Positions 45,237-55,699 of a stretch of DNA of 64,000 nt are shown piece after piece. Under the pieces are notes generated by a model. It was not told where the DNA came from and searched no databases. It saw nothing but the letters and a program-made list of their open reading frames with translations. The stretch covers positions 7,917,001-7,981,000 of the forward strand of contig OY756961.1 of assembly GCA_963580455.1 (NCBI GenBank), read 5' to 3'. A program made the position numbers and the translations under genes. Each line of letters begins with the position of its first letter. Within the stretch, counting starts at the first letter, position 1. The DNA comes from Euonymus europaeus (Eukaryota; Streptophyta; Magnoliopsida; Celastrales; Celastraceae).

Positions 45237-45376
45237 GTGATTTCAGTTGCCACTGCCATTTATGACGGGAAAGTCGAGGCGGCCAGCGAGATCGGGTGGT
45301 TGATCAGAGAAGACGACCTTGCCGGAGAAGAAGAGGAGAGAGAGATTTGCTACCATTTTAAGTTTTTTTTGTTATA
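45236..45376. other. GC-rich gene-like fragment at the edge of an LTR-like region
   Basis: A 130-bp block, clearly richer in C and G than both sides, reads openly on the plus strand (VATAIYDGKVEAASEIGWL, then an acidic end) and on the minus strand. I cannot assign a family. It may be a captured host-gene fragment. Confidence 0.35.
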
Positions 45377-47045
45377 ATATTTTTCATTTTCAGTTTTTGA
45401 TTTTAAAAATAAATTCATGTCATATTTACATTTTTTAAAAAATGGCATGTAATTTGTTAACCACCACGTTATCGATTTCGGATGAAAAATTGACATAAGG
45501 GCTAACGTGAGCCATTTATTCAAAGTATGAGAGCCTCTTTAGCCCAAAATAAAGTAGAGAGACTCAATTGACATTTTTTTGAAAATACTGGGTCATTTCA
45601 TTACTTGTCCATTTTCTTTAAAAGACAACCTCTATTGGGTGGATACGTTTTTGAACAATCATTTCTCATCACAAACTCTACATAACATAATATCAACACA
45701 CATGATGGTTTAAAAAAACATAAGTTATTTCACTAAAACAATCATACTTCATATCATATGAACATAAATATTGAAACAACAGTACAAAAAGAAACATTAA
45801 AAAATTCATATGTCTAACCATGGAGACAACATATCATAAGGCCTAGAAGGCAGAGGCATAATCAAACCAAAACAAGCAACTGTACAAATTGGCAGCATAT
45901 CCCCTATGCACCCACAAACTATTATTGCACCGCATCTATGATATCCCCATCCACCATGTCCAACTACAACATAACCATATATTGTCTTTACAGTGGATAA
46001 CATAAAAACATCTATTTTTTAAAAAGTGAATAAGAGATAAGTAAAGAAACCTCTTATGGCGTTCCCTTCAATTTAACAGTCTTGCTTTGATACACAAAAT
46101 ATGTGTTCTCTCTCGACAAAAACTTACGATCTCAATAAAGTTTGAGGATCAAAATTTGCAGTAACACCCCTATGAAAAATAAGAACTTAAACTAGGAACA
46201 AAATTTGCACACAAAGAAGTACCAAAAGTAGCCATAATAACCTGCAAGTAACACCCCTATGACAACAGCACTGCATACGGGAACCAAAAACAAAAGAGGA
46301 ACCAAGCAACAAAGAAAAAAAACCCGATAGAACCCAATATCTGAAAATGAACCCAAGAATAACCCAATCAAAAGAGGAGCAATTTGAGCAAAACAACACA
46401 AGCCAAGAAGCATATACCAAACAACAATCCAACACAAGAACAAAAGCAACCAAACATCGTCCCGTTAAACAACTACATTGCATAATAGGACCAAAAATAA
46501 AAAGGAAACAAACAAAACAAACCAAGCAACAAAGTGATTGTAATTAGTCAATTTAGGTGATTTTCTTTAATAGACAACCATTTGAAATACAAGCCACAAA
46601 AAAAAAAAAAAAAGACCCAATTATGAACAGAAGGCAAAGCACTTTACACTCAAAATCAGGATTCAAAGCTTTCTGTCAAAAGTTGATCTACGATTCTTTA
46701 GTTATGTAATTGAAATAAAAAGAGATGGTTTTTGTAATCTAATTCTCGTTAAAAAAGTTATGTAAAGGAGTAGCCCAAAATTGTAAAACCCAAACTTGAA
46801 CAATATCGATGATCTTCTTTGGATTGGATTCTTGTGCTTCCATCTTTGTGTTTAATTTTTCCATCGAAGGAGAAGAGAGAACAATTTCGAAACTTCTTTT
46901 AGAAGAAGATGAAGTCAAAAAACCTATCACAGTTGATCAATGGTTAGAGGAGAGAGAAGCATTGATGATATTGTAAATTGGGTTAAATTGTAGCCCATTT
47001 TGGTAATTACACTTTAACGTTCTGTTAGTAATTTTAATCCAACGT
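45377..47045. other. AT-rich intergenic DNA with an imperfect duplication
   Basis: No gene is recognised. Segments near 46258-46320 and 46470-46535 share caacNNcaYtgcataNNNggaaccaaaaa-like sequence and the word aaccaagcaacaaag, suggesting an old duplication of about 210 bp. A poly-A run lies at about 46598. The 112-codon hydrophobic minus-strand frame (46187-46525) is compositional. Confidence 0.4.
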
Positions 47046-47054
47046 TAGTATTAA
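47046..47054. repeat. 9-bp target-site duplication, left copy
   Basis: TAGTATTAA, matching TAATATTAA at 48197-48205 at 8 of 9 positions. Confidence 0.7.
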
Positions 47055-48196
47055 GGGAAATTTGTAAAAGTGACCCACCTGAAACTTATAATTGGTTGAG
47101 CAAAAAAAAAATTGGTCGAGCAATCTTTTACTTAGTTGAACAAATCTTGGTTGAGAGAATATGTTTTGAGATTTAGCAAACTTTTACATGGTTGAGCAAT
47201 TTTTGTTTTGGTCAAGCAAACTTTGTACTTGGTTGAACAATTTTGTCTTGTGGTCGAGTAAATCTGTATATGGTTGAGCAAATCTGTATATGGTTGAGCA
47301 AATTTGTTTTGTGGTTGAACAATTTTTTGTTTTAGTTGAGCAAACTTTGTACTTGGTTGAGCAATTTTGTCTTGTGGATGAGCAAATCTGTTTTGTGGTT
47401 GGGCAATTTTTTGTTTTGGTCGAGCAAACTTTGTACTTGGTTGAGCAATTTTTTCTTGTGGTCGAGCAAATCTTTATATGATTAAGCAAATCTGTTTTGT
47501 GGTTGAACAATTTTTTGTTTTGGTCGAGCAATTTTTTCTTGTGGTCGAGCAAACTTGTAATTGGTTGAGCAATTGATTTTTTATGGTCGAGCAAACTTTG
47601 TACTTGGTTGAGCAATTTTCTCTTGTGGTCAAGCAAATCTGTATATGGTTGAACAAATCTGTTTTGTGGTTGAGCAATTTTTTGTTTTGGTCGAGCAAAC
47701 TTTGTACTTGGTTGAGCAATTTTGTCTTGTGGTCGAGCAAATTTGTATATGGTTGAGTAAATCTGTTTTGTGGTTGAGTAATTTTTTGTTTTAGTCGAGC
47801 AAACTTTTTACTTGGTTGAGCAATTTTTTCTTGTGGTCGAGCAAACTTATATTTGTGAAAACTGAAAGACAAATTTTACGAAATATTTGACCTACTTTCA
47901 TAGAAAAATGTGAACTCACTTGATTTTTGATATTTTAGAGATCTGGAACAAAAAAATCTTCACTTTGAGGACAAAATCTGAACAAAAACACAAATAGATT
48001 GTAGATATCTCAATGTGTTGATATCAAAAGTGGGGAGCAAAAAAGTTTGACGAAGAAGTTTCATTTTGTTTTATTTTTCAAAAAGAGAGTATTTTGGTCT
48101 CAAAAAATTCAAATGAGGTTATTTCACCGATTATTTTAGGGACAAGGTTATTTTGTCAATTTGACTTTTCAACTGGGTTATTTTTACAAATTTCCC
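47055..48196. mobile_element. Non-autonomous Mutator-like element carrying a minisatellite
   Basis: The left end GGGAAATTTGTAAAAGTGAC and the right end in reverse complement GGGAAATTTGTAAAAATAAC form terminal inverted repeats of about 34 bp; the first 15 bases are identical. Near-identical 9-bp direct repeats flank it, the size made by Mutator-like transposases. Length is 1142 bp with no transposase. Two thirds is a tandem array (47094-47857); the remainder (about 47860-48160) is unique. It sits about 0.9 kb upstream of the F-box gene. Confidence 0.75.
47094..47857. repeat. 21-bp minisatellite with five-monomer higher-order units
   Basis: About 35 monomers of 20-22 bp, each starting GTYGAGCAA and followed by about 12 variable bases. 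The variants recur in a fixed order: ...TTTTTTGTTTTG, ...ACTTTGTACTTG, ...TTTTGTCTTGTG, ...ATCTGTATATG, ...ATCTGTTTTGTG. This gives a higher-order unit of about 104 bp, repeated some six times with local losses. The first monomers (47094-47200) are most degraded. Both strands have long open frames (up to 150 codons) because the monomer holds few stops. The 20-bp monomers shift the frame, so coding is unlikely. Confidence 0.92.
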
Positions 48197-48205
48197 TAAT
48201 ATTAA
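48197..48205. repeat. 9-bp target-site duplication, right copy
   Basis: TAATATTAA; see 47046-47054. Confidence 0.7.
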
Positions 48206-49109
48206 ATGGCCTTTTCCTATAATAGGTCATAGTTAAAAAAAAAAAAAAGTGTTCACACGTTTCACTGTTAGATGTGCATCCCACACACGTGGATCAATCA
48301 TAGCCATTCATCGAGGCAGTTTTTGACCTTGTCCAAAGACCAGACGTGACAATAACACGTCCCATGGGAAGGGCATGCTCATTTTACCCAACACTCTCGC
48401 TCTCTAAAAGTTCTCTTTTGCTTCTCTCAGTTGAACCTCTTCCAAAACTCTTCACTTGAAAGTTGAAACACCTTCCACCAGCTTCAACTCACTTTAAACA
48501 CCTTCCACCAGTTTATTCCTGTTGAAAACACCTTTCATTCTTGTCAACTTCTACCATGACCCAAGTCTTTTTACTTATATCGGGCTGATTTGACCATCCA
48601 AATCCTAATGACCAACACTCTCGAATATAGTCCTTGGGCTACAAACGATCCTACCTTTGAGGTATTTTGCATGTCTTTTCACTAGCTCAGCCTTCACTAG
48701 ATTAACAATTGTCCACCAAAACTCAAACATCTGTCCAACCCAGCAGTGATAGATTCAGGCATTTACATGAACTCAATCGATTTACGAATGTTGAAATTAT
48801 GAGACACATTAACAACTTTCTAGAGTTCTTACTTTTTTCACAAATTCTTACCTATTTGCCCAGGGGGTCTAGACAAGTACGTGGTTCTAAAAAGCAGAAT
48901 CTAATGAAATTCGTCAATTTCTATCCAAGGGCACATATGGAATTGCAGAAACAAGACCTTTGAAGTTTGAACCACTGGCATGTAGATGTCTCATTGTCTG
49001 TGAATTGTAAAACGAAGACTTCAGCAAACATCGCAGACGAAATCCCCATTAACTCCCTTTCTGGATCATCTTCTTTCTTTGTTTTTCTCCGAAGCCGCCC
49101 CAGTTAAAC
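48206..49109 (+). promoter_or_regulatory. Upstream region of the F-box gene
   Basis: Contains a G-box core CACGTG (48286-48291) about 820 bases before the ATG, and a short direct repeat aaacaccttccaccag (about 48465 and 48495). No convincing TATA box lies within 100 bases of the ATG, while the last 60 bases are CT-rich like a TATA-less leader. An 84-codon upstream frame (48709-48963) has no recognised domain. Confidence 0.35.
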
Positions 49110-50213
49110 ATGGACGGGTCTCCGATGAACAGGCTTCCCCAGGACACGCTGCAGCTAATCTTCTCCTCTCTCCCTCTCTGTGACATTATCGCCTGTCGGT
49201 CGGTCTGCAAGTCCTTCAATCAGACGCTGACATCATCGTCTTTCATGGACCTCATTTCCACCCGACCCCCTCTCCACCTTCTCACCCTCCGCCCTCCTCA
49301 CCACCACCACCACCACCGTTGCGACGCGTCCTTCCATTCCTCCCTTCACGTGTACGATCCCTACCACACTAAATGGCTCAGATTTAGTCTCGATTTCTTG
49401 CCTTTCAGATCACCTCAGCCGGTTGCATCGGCGGGTGGACTCGTGTATTTGTGGGGCGACTCGATGAACTCTACTGATTCGAATAAGTCGCTCGTGGTCT
49501 GTAACCCGCTGACTCGTAAGTACAGGGTTCTTCCGCAGCTGGGTTCCGCCTGGTCGCGTCACGGTTCTGTACTCGTTGACTCGGTGAACCGGATCATGGT
49601 TCTGACCGAACTCGCTGCCCTCTACTTCTCAGTTTCCTTAAACAAGTGGCTCAAATTCTCCTGGAATTTTCCGTCTAAACCGCAAAGCCCAATTTTAATT
49701 TTGAACTCTGTGTATGCTCTGTGCGATGTTGGGTATCCGTGGAGAAGTAGATGGAAGCTATTTACTTGCAGTCTTGACACCTCGAGCGATCATCATCACA
49801 ATTGGGTCTGCCTTGAAAAACCTGAGTGGGGTGATATATTCGATATCATAAAAAGGCCGCGTTTGGTTCGCGGGAGTGGGAGCAACAAAATTCTGATGAT
49901 TGGAGGCCTGAAATCAACGTTGTCACTAAACCCAACATGCTCCACAATTCTGCTACTGAGGTTGGATTTGGATATCTTGGAGTGGGAGGAGGCGGCCCGG
50001 ATGCCTGTGGATATGTACAAACGTTTTCAGGAGTCAACCAAGTTCAAGGTGTTTGGTGGTGAGGATAAGGTGTGCTTCTCCGCGAAGAGGGTTGGAAGAT
50101 TGGCTCTTTGGGATAGCGGGGAGAGTTGGAGGTGGATTGATGAAAAGCCAGGAAATGGGGATGGGCTCTCTAGAGGCTTTGTCTTTGAAGCACAGCTCAA
50201 TGCATTGCCATGA
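49110..50213 (+). CDS. F-box protein (F-box/kelch type), single exon
   Basis: Intact 367-codon gene. Residues about 7-50 are an F-box (LPQDTLQLIFSSLPLCDIIACR, in two pieces, then SVCKSFNQ), the module that binds SKP1 in an SCF ubiquitin ligase. The rest (about 75-365) should be the substrate-binding part. It shows an F-box-associated/kelch-like pattern with repeated Trp/Gly strands, such as LHVYDPYHTKWLRF, 'GGLVYLWGD', 'LVVCNPLTRKYRVLPQL' and 'NKILMIGGLKS', near the layout of plant F-box/kelch proteins of 350-420 residues. A run of six to seven His follows the F-box (about residues 63-69), encoded by a cac repeat. The sequence ends FEAQLNALP. The start ATG is the first in frame after the CT-rich leader, and no intron is needed. 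The target protein is unknown, and I do not name an ortholog. GC content is higher than the surroundings, as expected for a living gene among repeats. Confidence 0.9.
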   Translation: MDGSPMNRLPQDTLQLIFSSLPLCDIIACRSVCKSFNQTLTSSSFMDLISTRPPLHLLTLRPPHHHHHHRCDASFHSSLHVYDPYHTKWLRFSLDFLPFRSPQPVASAGGLVYLWGDSMNSTDSNKSLVVCNPLTRKYRVLPQLGSAWSRHGSVLVDSVNRIMVLTELAALYFSVSLNKWLKFSWNFPSKPQSPILILNSVYALCDVGYPWRSRWKLFTCSLDTSSDHHHNWVCLEKPEWGDIFDIIKRPRLVRGSGSNKILMIGGLKSTLSLNPTCSTILLLRLDLDILEWEEAARMPVDMYKRFQESTKFKVFGGEDKVCFSAKRVGRLALWDSGESWRWIDEKPGNGDGLSRGFVFEAQLNALP

Positions 50214-50600
50214 GATGATGATGATTGCACGAGGTTGGTATGTTATCAAACAATGTTGTTATTGTTGTTGTATTTGGCATTTTACTGTATTCATTCAACA
50301 TAAATGAAAGTAAAGAACTGAAAATGTCTCTTTTACACACCTAGCTTCAAGCAATACTGCACTTTGTTTCTACCTGTAGGATTTCGGTCTTAAGACAGAT
50401 AAAAGTAGGTGAGGGCTAGATGCACCCTACATTTTCCCATTTACATCTATTTCTAGAAAGTCCCATAAAAAATTCATCAATTTCTAAGTACACCACCCAT
50501 TTTCATATTTTTTCAAAAAAATCAAAGGCACCCCAAAAACCTGTTTCTGTTCAAGAAATGCATGCTTCTCTCAGATATTCTGTCAAACAGTTTGCGAGCA
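50214..50600 (+). other. 3' flank of the F-box gene
   Basis: AT-rich and includes a TTG-repeat stretch (about 50255-50275). No clear poly(A) signal beyond near matches such as cataaatgaaa at 50298. Confidence 0.4.
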
Positions 50601-51165
50601 TCTTGAATTAATAGAAACAAAATCTTACCAAAGAGTATCAAGCAATCTTACAATGTTGCCTTGATGATAATTTCTGTTGAGAAACCAGTCATTGAATCAT
50701 CTTCGATGGCAGATTCCGGATAGCATCCCATCAATGAGTTCTTGCTTATGTACTGATCAGTACCATCACTTTTCTTCAATTTTTGCTCTTTAATCCAACT
50801 ATCGCAACAGAATTCAATGCCTTAAAAATACTTTTCGTATACTTCACCGTTGGTTGCATGAAATCTAGCCAACCCAGAAACGAAATCAAATCATATGCAG
50901 CAAAAAACCCAGAAATATACATGAATCCCTTAATAATCTTCTCTACCCTCTGGGCTTCTTCAATCTCCACCAACACTACCAAAAGATATTTTCCCAGCAA
51001 TAATTCTTCTTATAATGTTCAGAGTTGTTCTCTCAAAAAAATCACTAATCACAGCCTTAACTGTACCAATTTCATTCTTACAGAGCAAGTAGAAATCAGT
51101 GATTAAATTATTTACCTCGGATACCAGTGCTTTCTCCTTTTTATGGGGAAGTGTGGAGCTTTGGA
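50600..51165 (-). pseudogene. Cytochrome P450 (CYP82-type) pseudogene fragment
   Basis: Minus-strand translation over broken frames gives 'KALVSEVNNLITDFYLL', then 'TTLNIIRRIIAGKISFG', 'EEAQRVEKIIKGFMYISG' and 'AAYDLISFLGWLDF' (51130 down to 50776). After a further shift it gives a 'SAIEDDSMTGFSTEIIIKAT' block (about 50735-50660). These match the middle of plant CYP82 enzymes: the region before and around the C-D helices with the LNxxxRxxAGK motif, the FLGWLD motif, and the start of the I helix with IKAT. The N-terminal anchor, the oxygen-binding AGGTD and the haem Cys loop are absent. Frame changes near 50965 and 50775 confirm a pseudogene. CYP82 members act in specialised metabolism; no function remains here. 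The open frame continues upstream to 51550 but that part is not P450. Confidence 0.8.
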
Positions 51166-52619
51166 CAGGGCGTTGCTGGAGATCGGAGAACAATGAGAGG
51201 AGATGGGGAGGTGTTAGCGAAGAGGAGAAAAGTAGTGGCGGGGATGAGGAAGATCGTGAGCAAGAGTCCCAAATGAAGGGGTATTTGCGTATGAGCAAGA
51301 GTCCACAAATGAGCGAGAGAAATACTCTTTGGTGATTTGACTTGTGGAGAAGGAGATGTTGAAGAGATAAATTGGAGATCTGTAGATTGGAAAATCGATT
51401 GTAGTGGGAGAGAGACAAAACAGTGAGGAGAAGGAAGGAAAGGGAGGAAGGAAGGAATGAGAAGATGTTGGTGCGTTGGGGTGTTTTGCAGACTATGGTT
51501 TTTGGTGTTTTTAGGCTTGTGAATGGGAAAATGTGAGGTGCTCCGTTCATCTAACCCCCACCTAAAAGTATTGATGATCTTTTTTGTGTCTCGATTGAAT
51601 GAGCGACTTGAATGTAAGGCTCTTTTCTACTCATCTACTTGTTTCATTTTCATGTGGCTGCCACATTGTTTTGACTTGTTAGAAGTAGTGGGAAAATAGG
51701 TGTTTGTATAATAACCTATATCAGACCTTGTCAACGTCAACGTCAGCATATTGTTTGTGATTTTATTAATTAAAGGGTGATCATGGTATGGTATAACTTT
51801 GTGCTATAATAACCTTATGGAATTACTGTTTTTAGTCCCATGTATTTTAGTGCAGATCAGCCTTGCATTTTTATTATAGAAGAGAATGGATTATCGGAAT
51901 TTCGCATTTCAGCTACCTAATAATTTGATAGACAATAAGAGAATAAATTTTGAACTCTTCGCCTACCTGACATTCATGGTTTGTAGGCCTTTTTTTTTAT
52001 ATCTGTTTTTTGGGTGAGAGGAACATTACAAGATGTTATCATGAAAACGACAGAGTGATTTTTCGCTGAAAATTGGTGATAAGATACTGCAAATTTCCAG
52101 TAGAAAACGTGATTTCCTGTTGAATTATCACTTCAACTGTGTTAGTACATGTTGAGATTAGCAAATATCTGGAATCTTGGGTGAGGTGATGCATTACCAT
52201 TCTGAATTACCGGCTTCACTCCCCATTTTATTTGTAGATTTTTCTTTGATTCTTTGGTGTTGTCTGGGACTTGTTGCATTCTTTGACTTCAATGTGGCTT
52301 TTGTTGAATGCTGACCAATGTCTACTTTACGCCTTTGAGTACATAATCTTATGTACCATGAAACTGTTACTGATTTACAAAAATAGAGGGGTCCTGGTCT
52401 GGTTCTTCACATGGTTGTTCAACAAATGATCGACTGGACTGGCATAATCTGGGGACTAGGAAATAGATAGCAGATTATTGAAGATAGAAAAGAAAATTTC
52501 AACTGGATCTTGTGGTGAGCTGCAAGTTACATTTTGATAAAATGGCTACTTCTTATTAGCTTCAGTTTTGCTTATCATCTTTCCTCTTGTTCACTTTTTT
52601 TTCCTGAGTTCATTAATAG
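51166..52619. other. Intergenic, nothing recognised
   Basis: No coding region beyond the non-homologous upstream extension of the P450 frame. The stretch 51150-51480 is purine-rich on the plus strand. Confidence 0.45.
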
Positions 52620-52728
52620 ATATCGTGGAAATTACCTTGGTCAAGATGTTGCTGTAAAAGTCTTAAGATCTGAGCGTTTTGAGTGCAGCTGTGCAAGAGG
52701 AATTCGCTCAAAAAGTGGCAGTTTTGAG
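52620..52728 (+). pseudogene. Single exon of a Raf-like protein kinase
   Basis: A 109-bp segment is bounded by a splice acceptor (ttcattaatag) and a donor (gag|gtgaat). It encodes YRGNYLGQDVAVKVLRSERF in its first part and, after a one-base frame change near 52680, 'VQEEFAQKVAVLR'. This is the ATP-binding region of plant Raf-type (STY8/17/46-like) kinases, with the VAVKVL catalytic Lys. Neighbouring exons such as the HRDL loop are not visible within reach. It is probably a duplicated fragment; the frame change suggests it is dead. The exon-like ends argue that it came from genomic DNA and not from an mRNA copy. Confidence 0.75.
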
Positions 52729-53019
52729 GTGAATGGTTTAATGCTTTTATCATGAAGGGCTGTTTCATAAAATAGTTTTTGAAAGACTTTTACTGCTAAT
52801 AGTCTTAGAAGAATATTTCTGGAAAAAGCATTTGGAACTTCATTGTATTCAGGAACGAAGAGAAATGTAGCACAGATGCTCTTCTTTAATATCCTGAGAA
52901 TTTAGTACAAAGTTACGGATGTTTCACTTCTCAGCATAAGTATCTTATTTATTTTCTGCATCTGGTACCTCCAAATTCTTGTTCCTTTTTCCTCGAATTT
53001 TTTGGTCAATTTGCTTCAC

Positions 53020-53200
53020 TAACACTTGACTTAGTGGTAAAGTTACTTCACTCGATGAGGAGAGGTCATGGGTTCAAATCCTTGAAATAGGCTCCTTATT
53101 GGCATGGAATTTGTTTACTTACCTTCTTGAACTGAAGTCTTGAAAATAACTTTCGTGGGTTGGGTTTTATATTAAGTATAACAGTGATTTGCTAACTTTG
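53020..53200 (+). repeat. tRNA-derived SINE-like repeat
   Basis: An A-box resemblance (cttagtggtaaagt, 53030-53043) and a perfect plant B-box GGTTCAAATCC (53071-53081) lie 30 bases apart, as in tRNA-derived SINEs. No acceptor stem is present, so it is not a tRNA gene. Confidence 0.6.
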
Positions 53201-54120
53201 ATTCATACGGCTCATAAGAACTGCAGTAAAAGATACAATCTTTAATCAGATATTTTGGTGGACAGCATTTTGACCAACATGTTGCAACTTTTACTTGCTT
53301 CAATTATTTCCCAGGATCCTCAACTAACTTTTTTGTATGATCAAGTCATGAAAAGTACCCTTATCTTGTTTGTTTCTGTTTTCTAGCTTAAAGAATAACA
53401 TTACACGTTTGAACTTTGGTACAACACAGTCATACTGAGTCTCATTCATGTTTGGGATCGACATACAACTGTTAGAAGAATTTTTAATATTTCTTTCCTT
53501 TGATTTCTCCTGATGTCAGAGTGAGAAATATCGTTTTTTTTTTGAAGTAGTGATGATTCGTTGCTTTCGAGTAACCTAATCTTAGCTAAGAGGCAACCGA
53601 TACATTTTTATTTGTTTCCATGAGAGTGCATCGTAGAATTTATTCTTAGAAGTGACAATCCAAACATTCTGTAGATGTCGATAAGAATGCATTTCTCTTG
53701 AGTTGTATGGTTTTAGCCAAAAGTACAGGAAATCAAAGTTTATGTACTTCTATGACAATGTAATATGCTAAAAGGGAGTTGAGAAGTCATTTATATGCAT
53801 ACTGTTGCATGTTTACGTTTCCATTTGGCTTTTATATGGGTAAAGTAAACTTCCAGTTATTAAAAATTTTGGATGTCTCAATTGAGTCATTGAAAGATTT
53901 TGTCTCAATTTGGTGATTGAATTTTTTTTTGGCCTAAACTCATCACTCGGGCGGTTTTCCAAAAATTCAAGTAACTTTTGTGTTGATTTGACAATTGATC
54001 GCGAATTAACCGTCGTGTCAATCGACCTGGAGATAGTATCTTTTATTGAACGCACAATGGGAGACATGGCAAATGAAAGCTGGAGTCTTAGTTCCCAATG
54101 TTTCTCTACAACCTTTTGCA

Positions 54121-54148
54121 TTCTCATCTCTCATCTCTCATCTCTCAT
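54121..54148. repeat. Short tandem repeat, tctcatc, four copies
   Basis: Four consecutive 7-bp units. Confidence 0.9.
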
Positions 54149-54542
54149 GCATTTGCAACCATAGTTTTGGAGAAGGATTTTCATCATAATTTTCATGCGA
54201 AAGTGATTTTGGGAAGGTTGAAGCCTTCATTCTTCGTGAAGATCTCAGACAAGTGAAGCTATGTGTTAACGATTTCACCATGATGGTCTGTGTGCTTATG
54301 TCTTGCATGGTGTCATTGTTGGGTGATGAAGGTTATTCTTAATAGGGGATATAGTGTTCAAGCCATTTTTAAGTGGGTTTGGGGTTTTGGTTCATGTGGG
54401 TTTGGAAGTAGGGTTTTGGTGAGGTTATTCCAATCTTCTAAATGTTCTTTTATATTTTTGGTACTCTACTAAGATTTCATGTGAGGGTTGTGTTTACATA
54501 CATCTAATTTTAGGTTTTCTATTTCTGTTTTTAGTTTCAAAG

Positions 54543-55086
54543 ATGAGACTTGCACCAAGGTTGTCAAGGATGAGGGTTAGTTACAGAGAATCAAGGAAGA
54601 GGAAACTAGATCCCATGATCGATATCAATATTGATAGTGGTGATGATGCTGATAAGAGTCATGAAGCACCAGTTATACCTACTCAACCATCTCAGTCGCA
54701 AGTTATCAACCCTATTGGCGCTAAAAAGGATGCTAGGAGTCATGAAGCGCCTGTTATAGGCACTCAACCAACCCAATCTCAGGTAATTAACCCAAGTGGT
54801 TTTACACTTAATGATGGGTAGAAAAAATTATTAGGTGCGTACATGGCAAACATTGAGAATGTGAATACTATTGGGCAAGATGGGGGGTGGTAGTGATGAT
54901 AAAAGTGGGGATTGCAGTGATGATGAATGTGATGATGGAAGTGGGGATTGCAGTGATGATGAATGTGATGATGGAAGTGGAGATTGCAGTGATGATGAAT
55001 GTGATGATGGAAGTGATGATCACAATGAGAATAAAGATGATGGTGGGATTGAGGGTGCATACATGAGTTCATGTCCAATGGAGTGA
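54543..55086 (+). pseudogene. Acidic, repeat-containing reading frame relic
   Basis: The first frame (54543-54821, 92 codons) starts basic (MRLAPRLSRMRVSYRESRKR), becomes acidic, and contains two copies of an 81-bp unit (54657 and 54738; SHEAPVI.TQP.QSQVINP). After a stop and a shift, the next frame (54871-55086) has three nearly identical 36-bp units (54903-55010) encoding SGDCSDDECDDG. Whole-protein identity is unknown. Basic-then-acidic N-termini occur in Mutator-like transposases, which would suit the other MULE relics nearby, but no transposase core follows. Repeat identity suggests recent unit duplication. Confidence 0.4.
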
Positions 55087-55549
55087 GCAAGTCTTAGAGA
55101 TAGTCAATTTCTTCCTTGGACTTTGAGATCCAATGCCAGCCTTCAGCCCTTCCCCCTTCCTTTGTGAATCGAGCTGGATGCTGGATGGAATCTTAAAGTG
55201 AGTTCCACTCTCAAGCAGGCCAATTCTTTACATAATTGGAAAGTGCATTTAAATGTATTTCGAAGATAGATGGGTCGCGTAATCACATGAATAAGGAAAT
55301 AAAGTGAGTGAAGGAGTCACTGTTGGGGATAGACACGACAAAAAAACTCAAATGCGTAAGTATACTTGTATCGAGCTTGACTACAATTGAAAGACAATAA
55401 GTCGTCAAAAAATGTCGTCTAGCGCCTTTTATTTTATGCTTAGAAAGTCCCTCGTCCTAGAGTTGATAGAAGTAAAATAAGAGCATGAAGTTAGACTTAG
55501 TTCACCGATTCAGATTTTTAATGGCGTGTTTATTCCAAATGATAACACA
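55087..55549. other. Unassigned spacer
   Basis: No recognised coding sequence between the acidic repeat relic and the gypsy gag. Likely the leader of the gypsy element or unrelated repeat DNA. Confidence 0.35.
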
Positions 55550-55699
55550 GAAGTAAGTGGGGATGACAGTGATGATCCTGAGTTCAAGATGGTCTATGAG
55601 ACTATGAATCATATGATGAGGAGGTATTACTATATGAGAAAGACAATGATGATGAAATTAGGGCTGCTGTAGTAGGAAATCCGAACCTTAGTGAAGACT

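Larger units (their letters stand above)
52729..54270. other. Intron-like and intergenic sequence with a SINE-like repeat
   Basis: T-rich DNA like plant intron sequence, with no further kinase exon recognised. Includes the SINE-like unit near 53020-53200 and a 7-bp repeat at 54121-54148. Overlapping frames at 53813-54164 are not conserved. Confidence 0.4.

Noticed and set aside
46187..46525. 112-codon hydrophobic minus-strand frame resembling a membrane protein
   Set aside because: It comes from an A/C-rich plus strand with internal duplication; composition explains the Cys, Leu and Phe richness and there is no family match.
50960..51550. A single 196-residue protein
   Set aside because: Only the last third matches P450; the first part is low-complexity Ser/Leu sequence joined by chance.
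53020..53090. Possible tRNA gene
   Set aside because: Has A and B boxes only; no acceptor stem or anticodon arm can be formed, so it is SINE-like.
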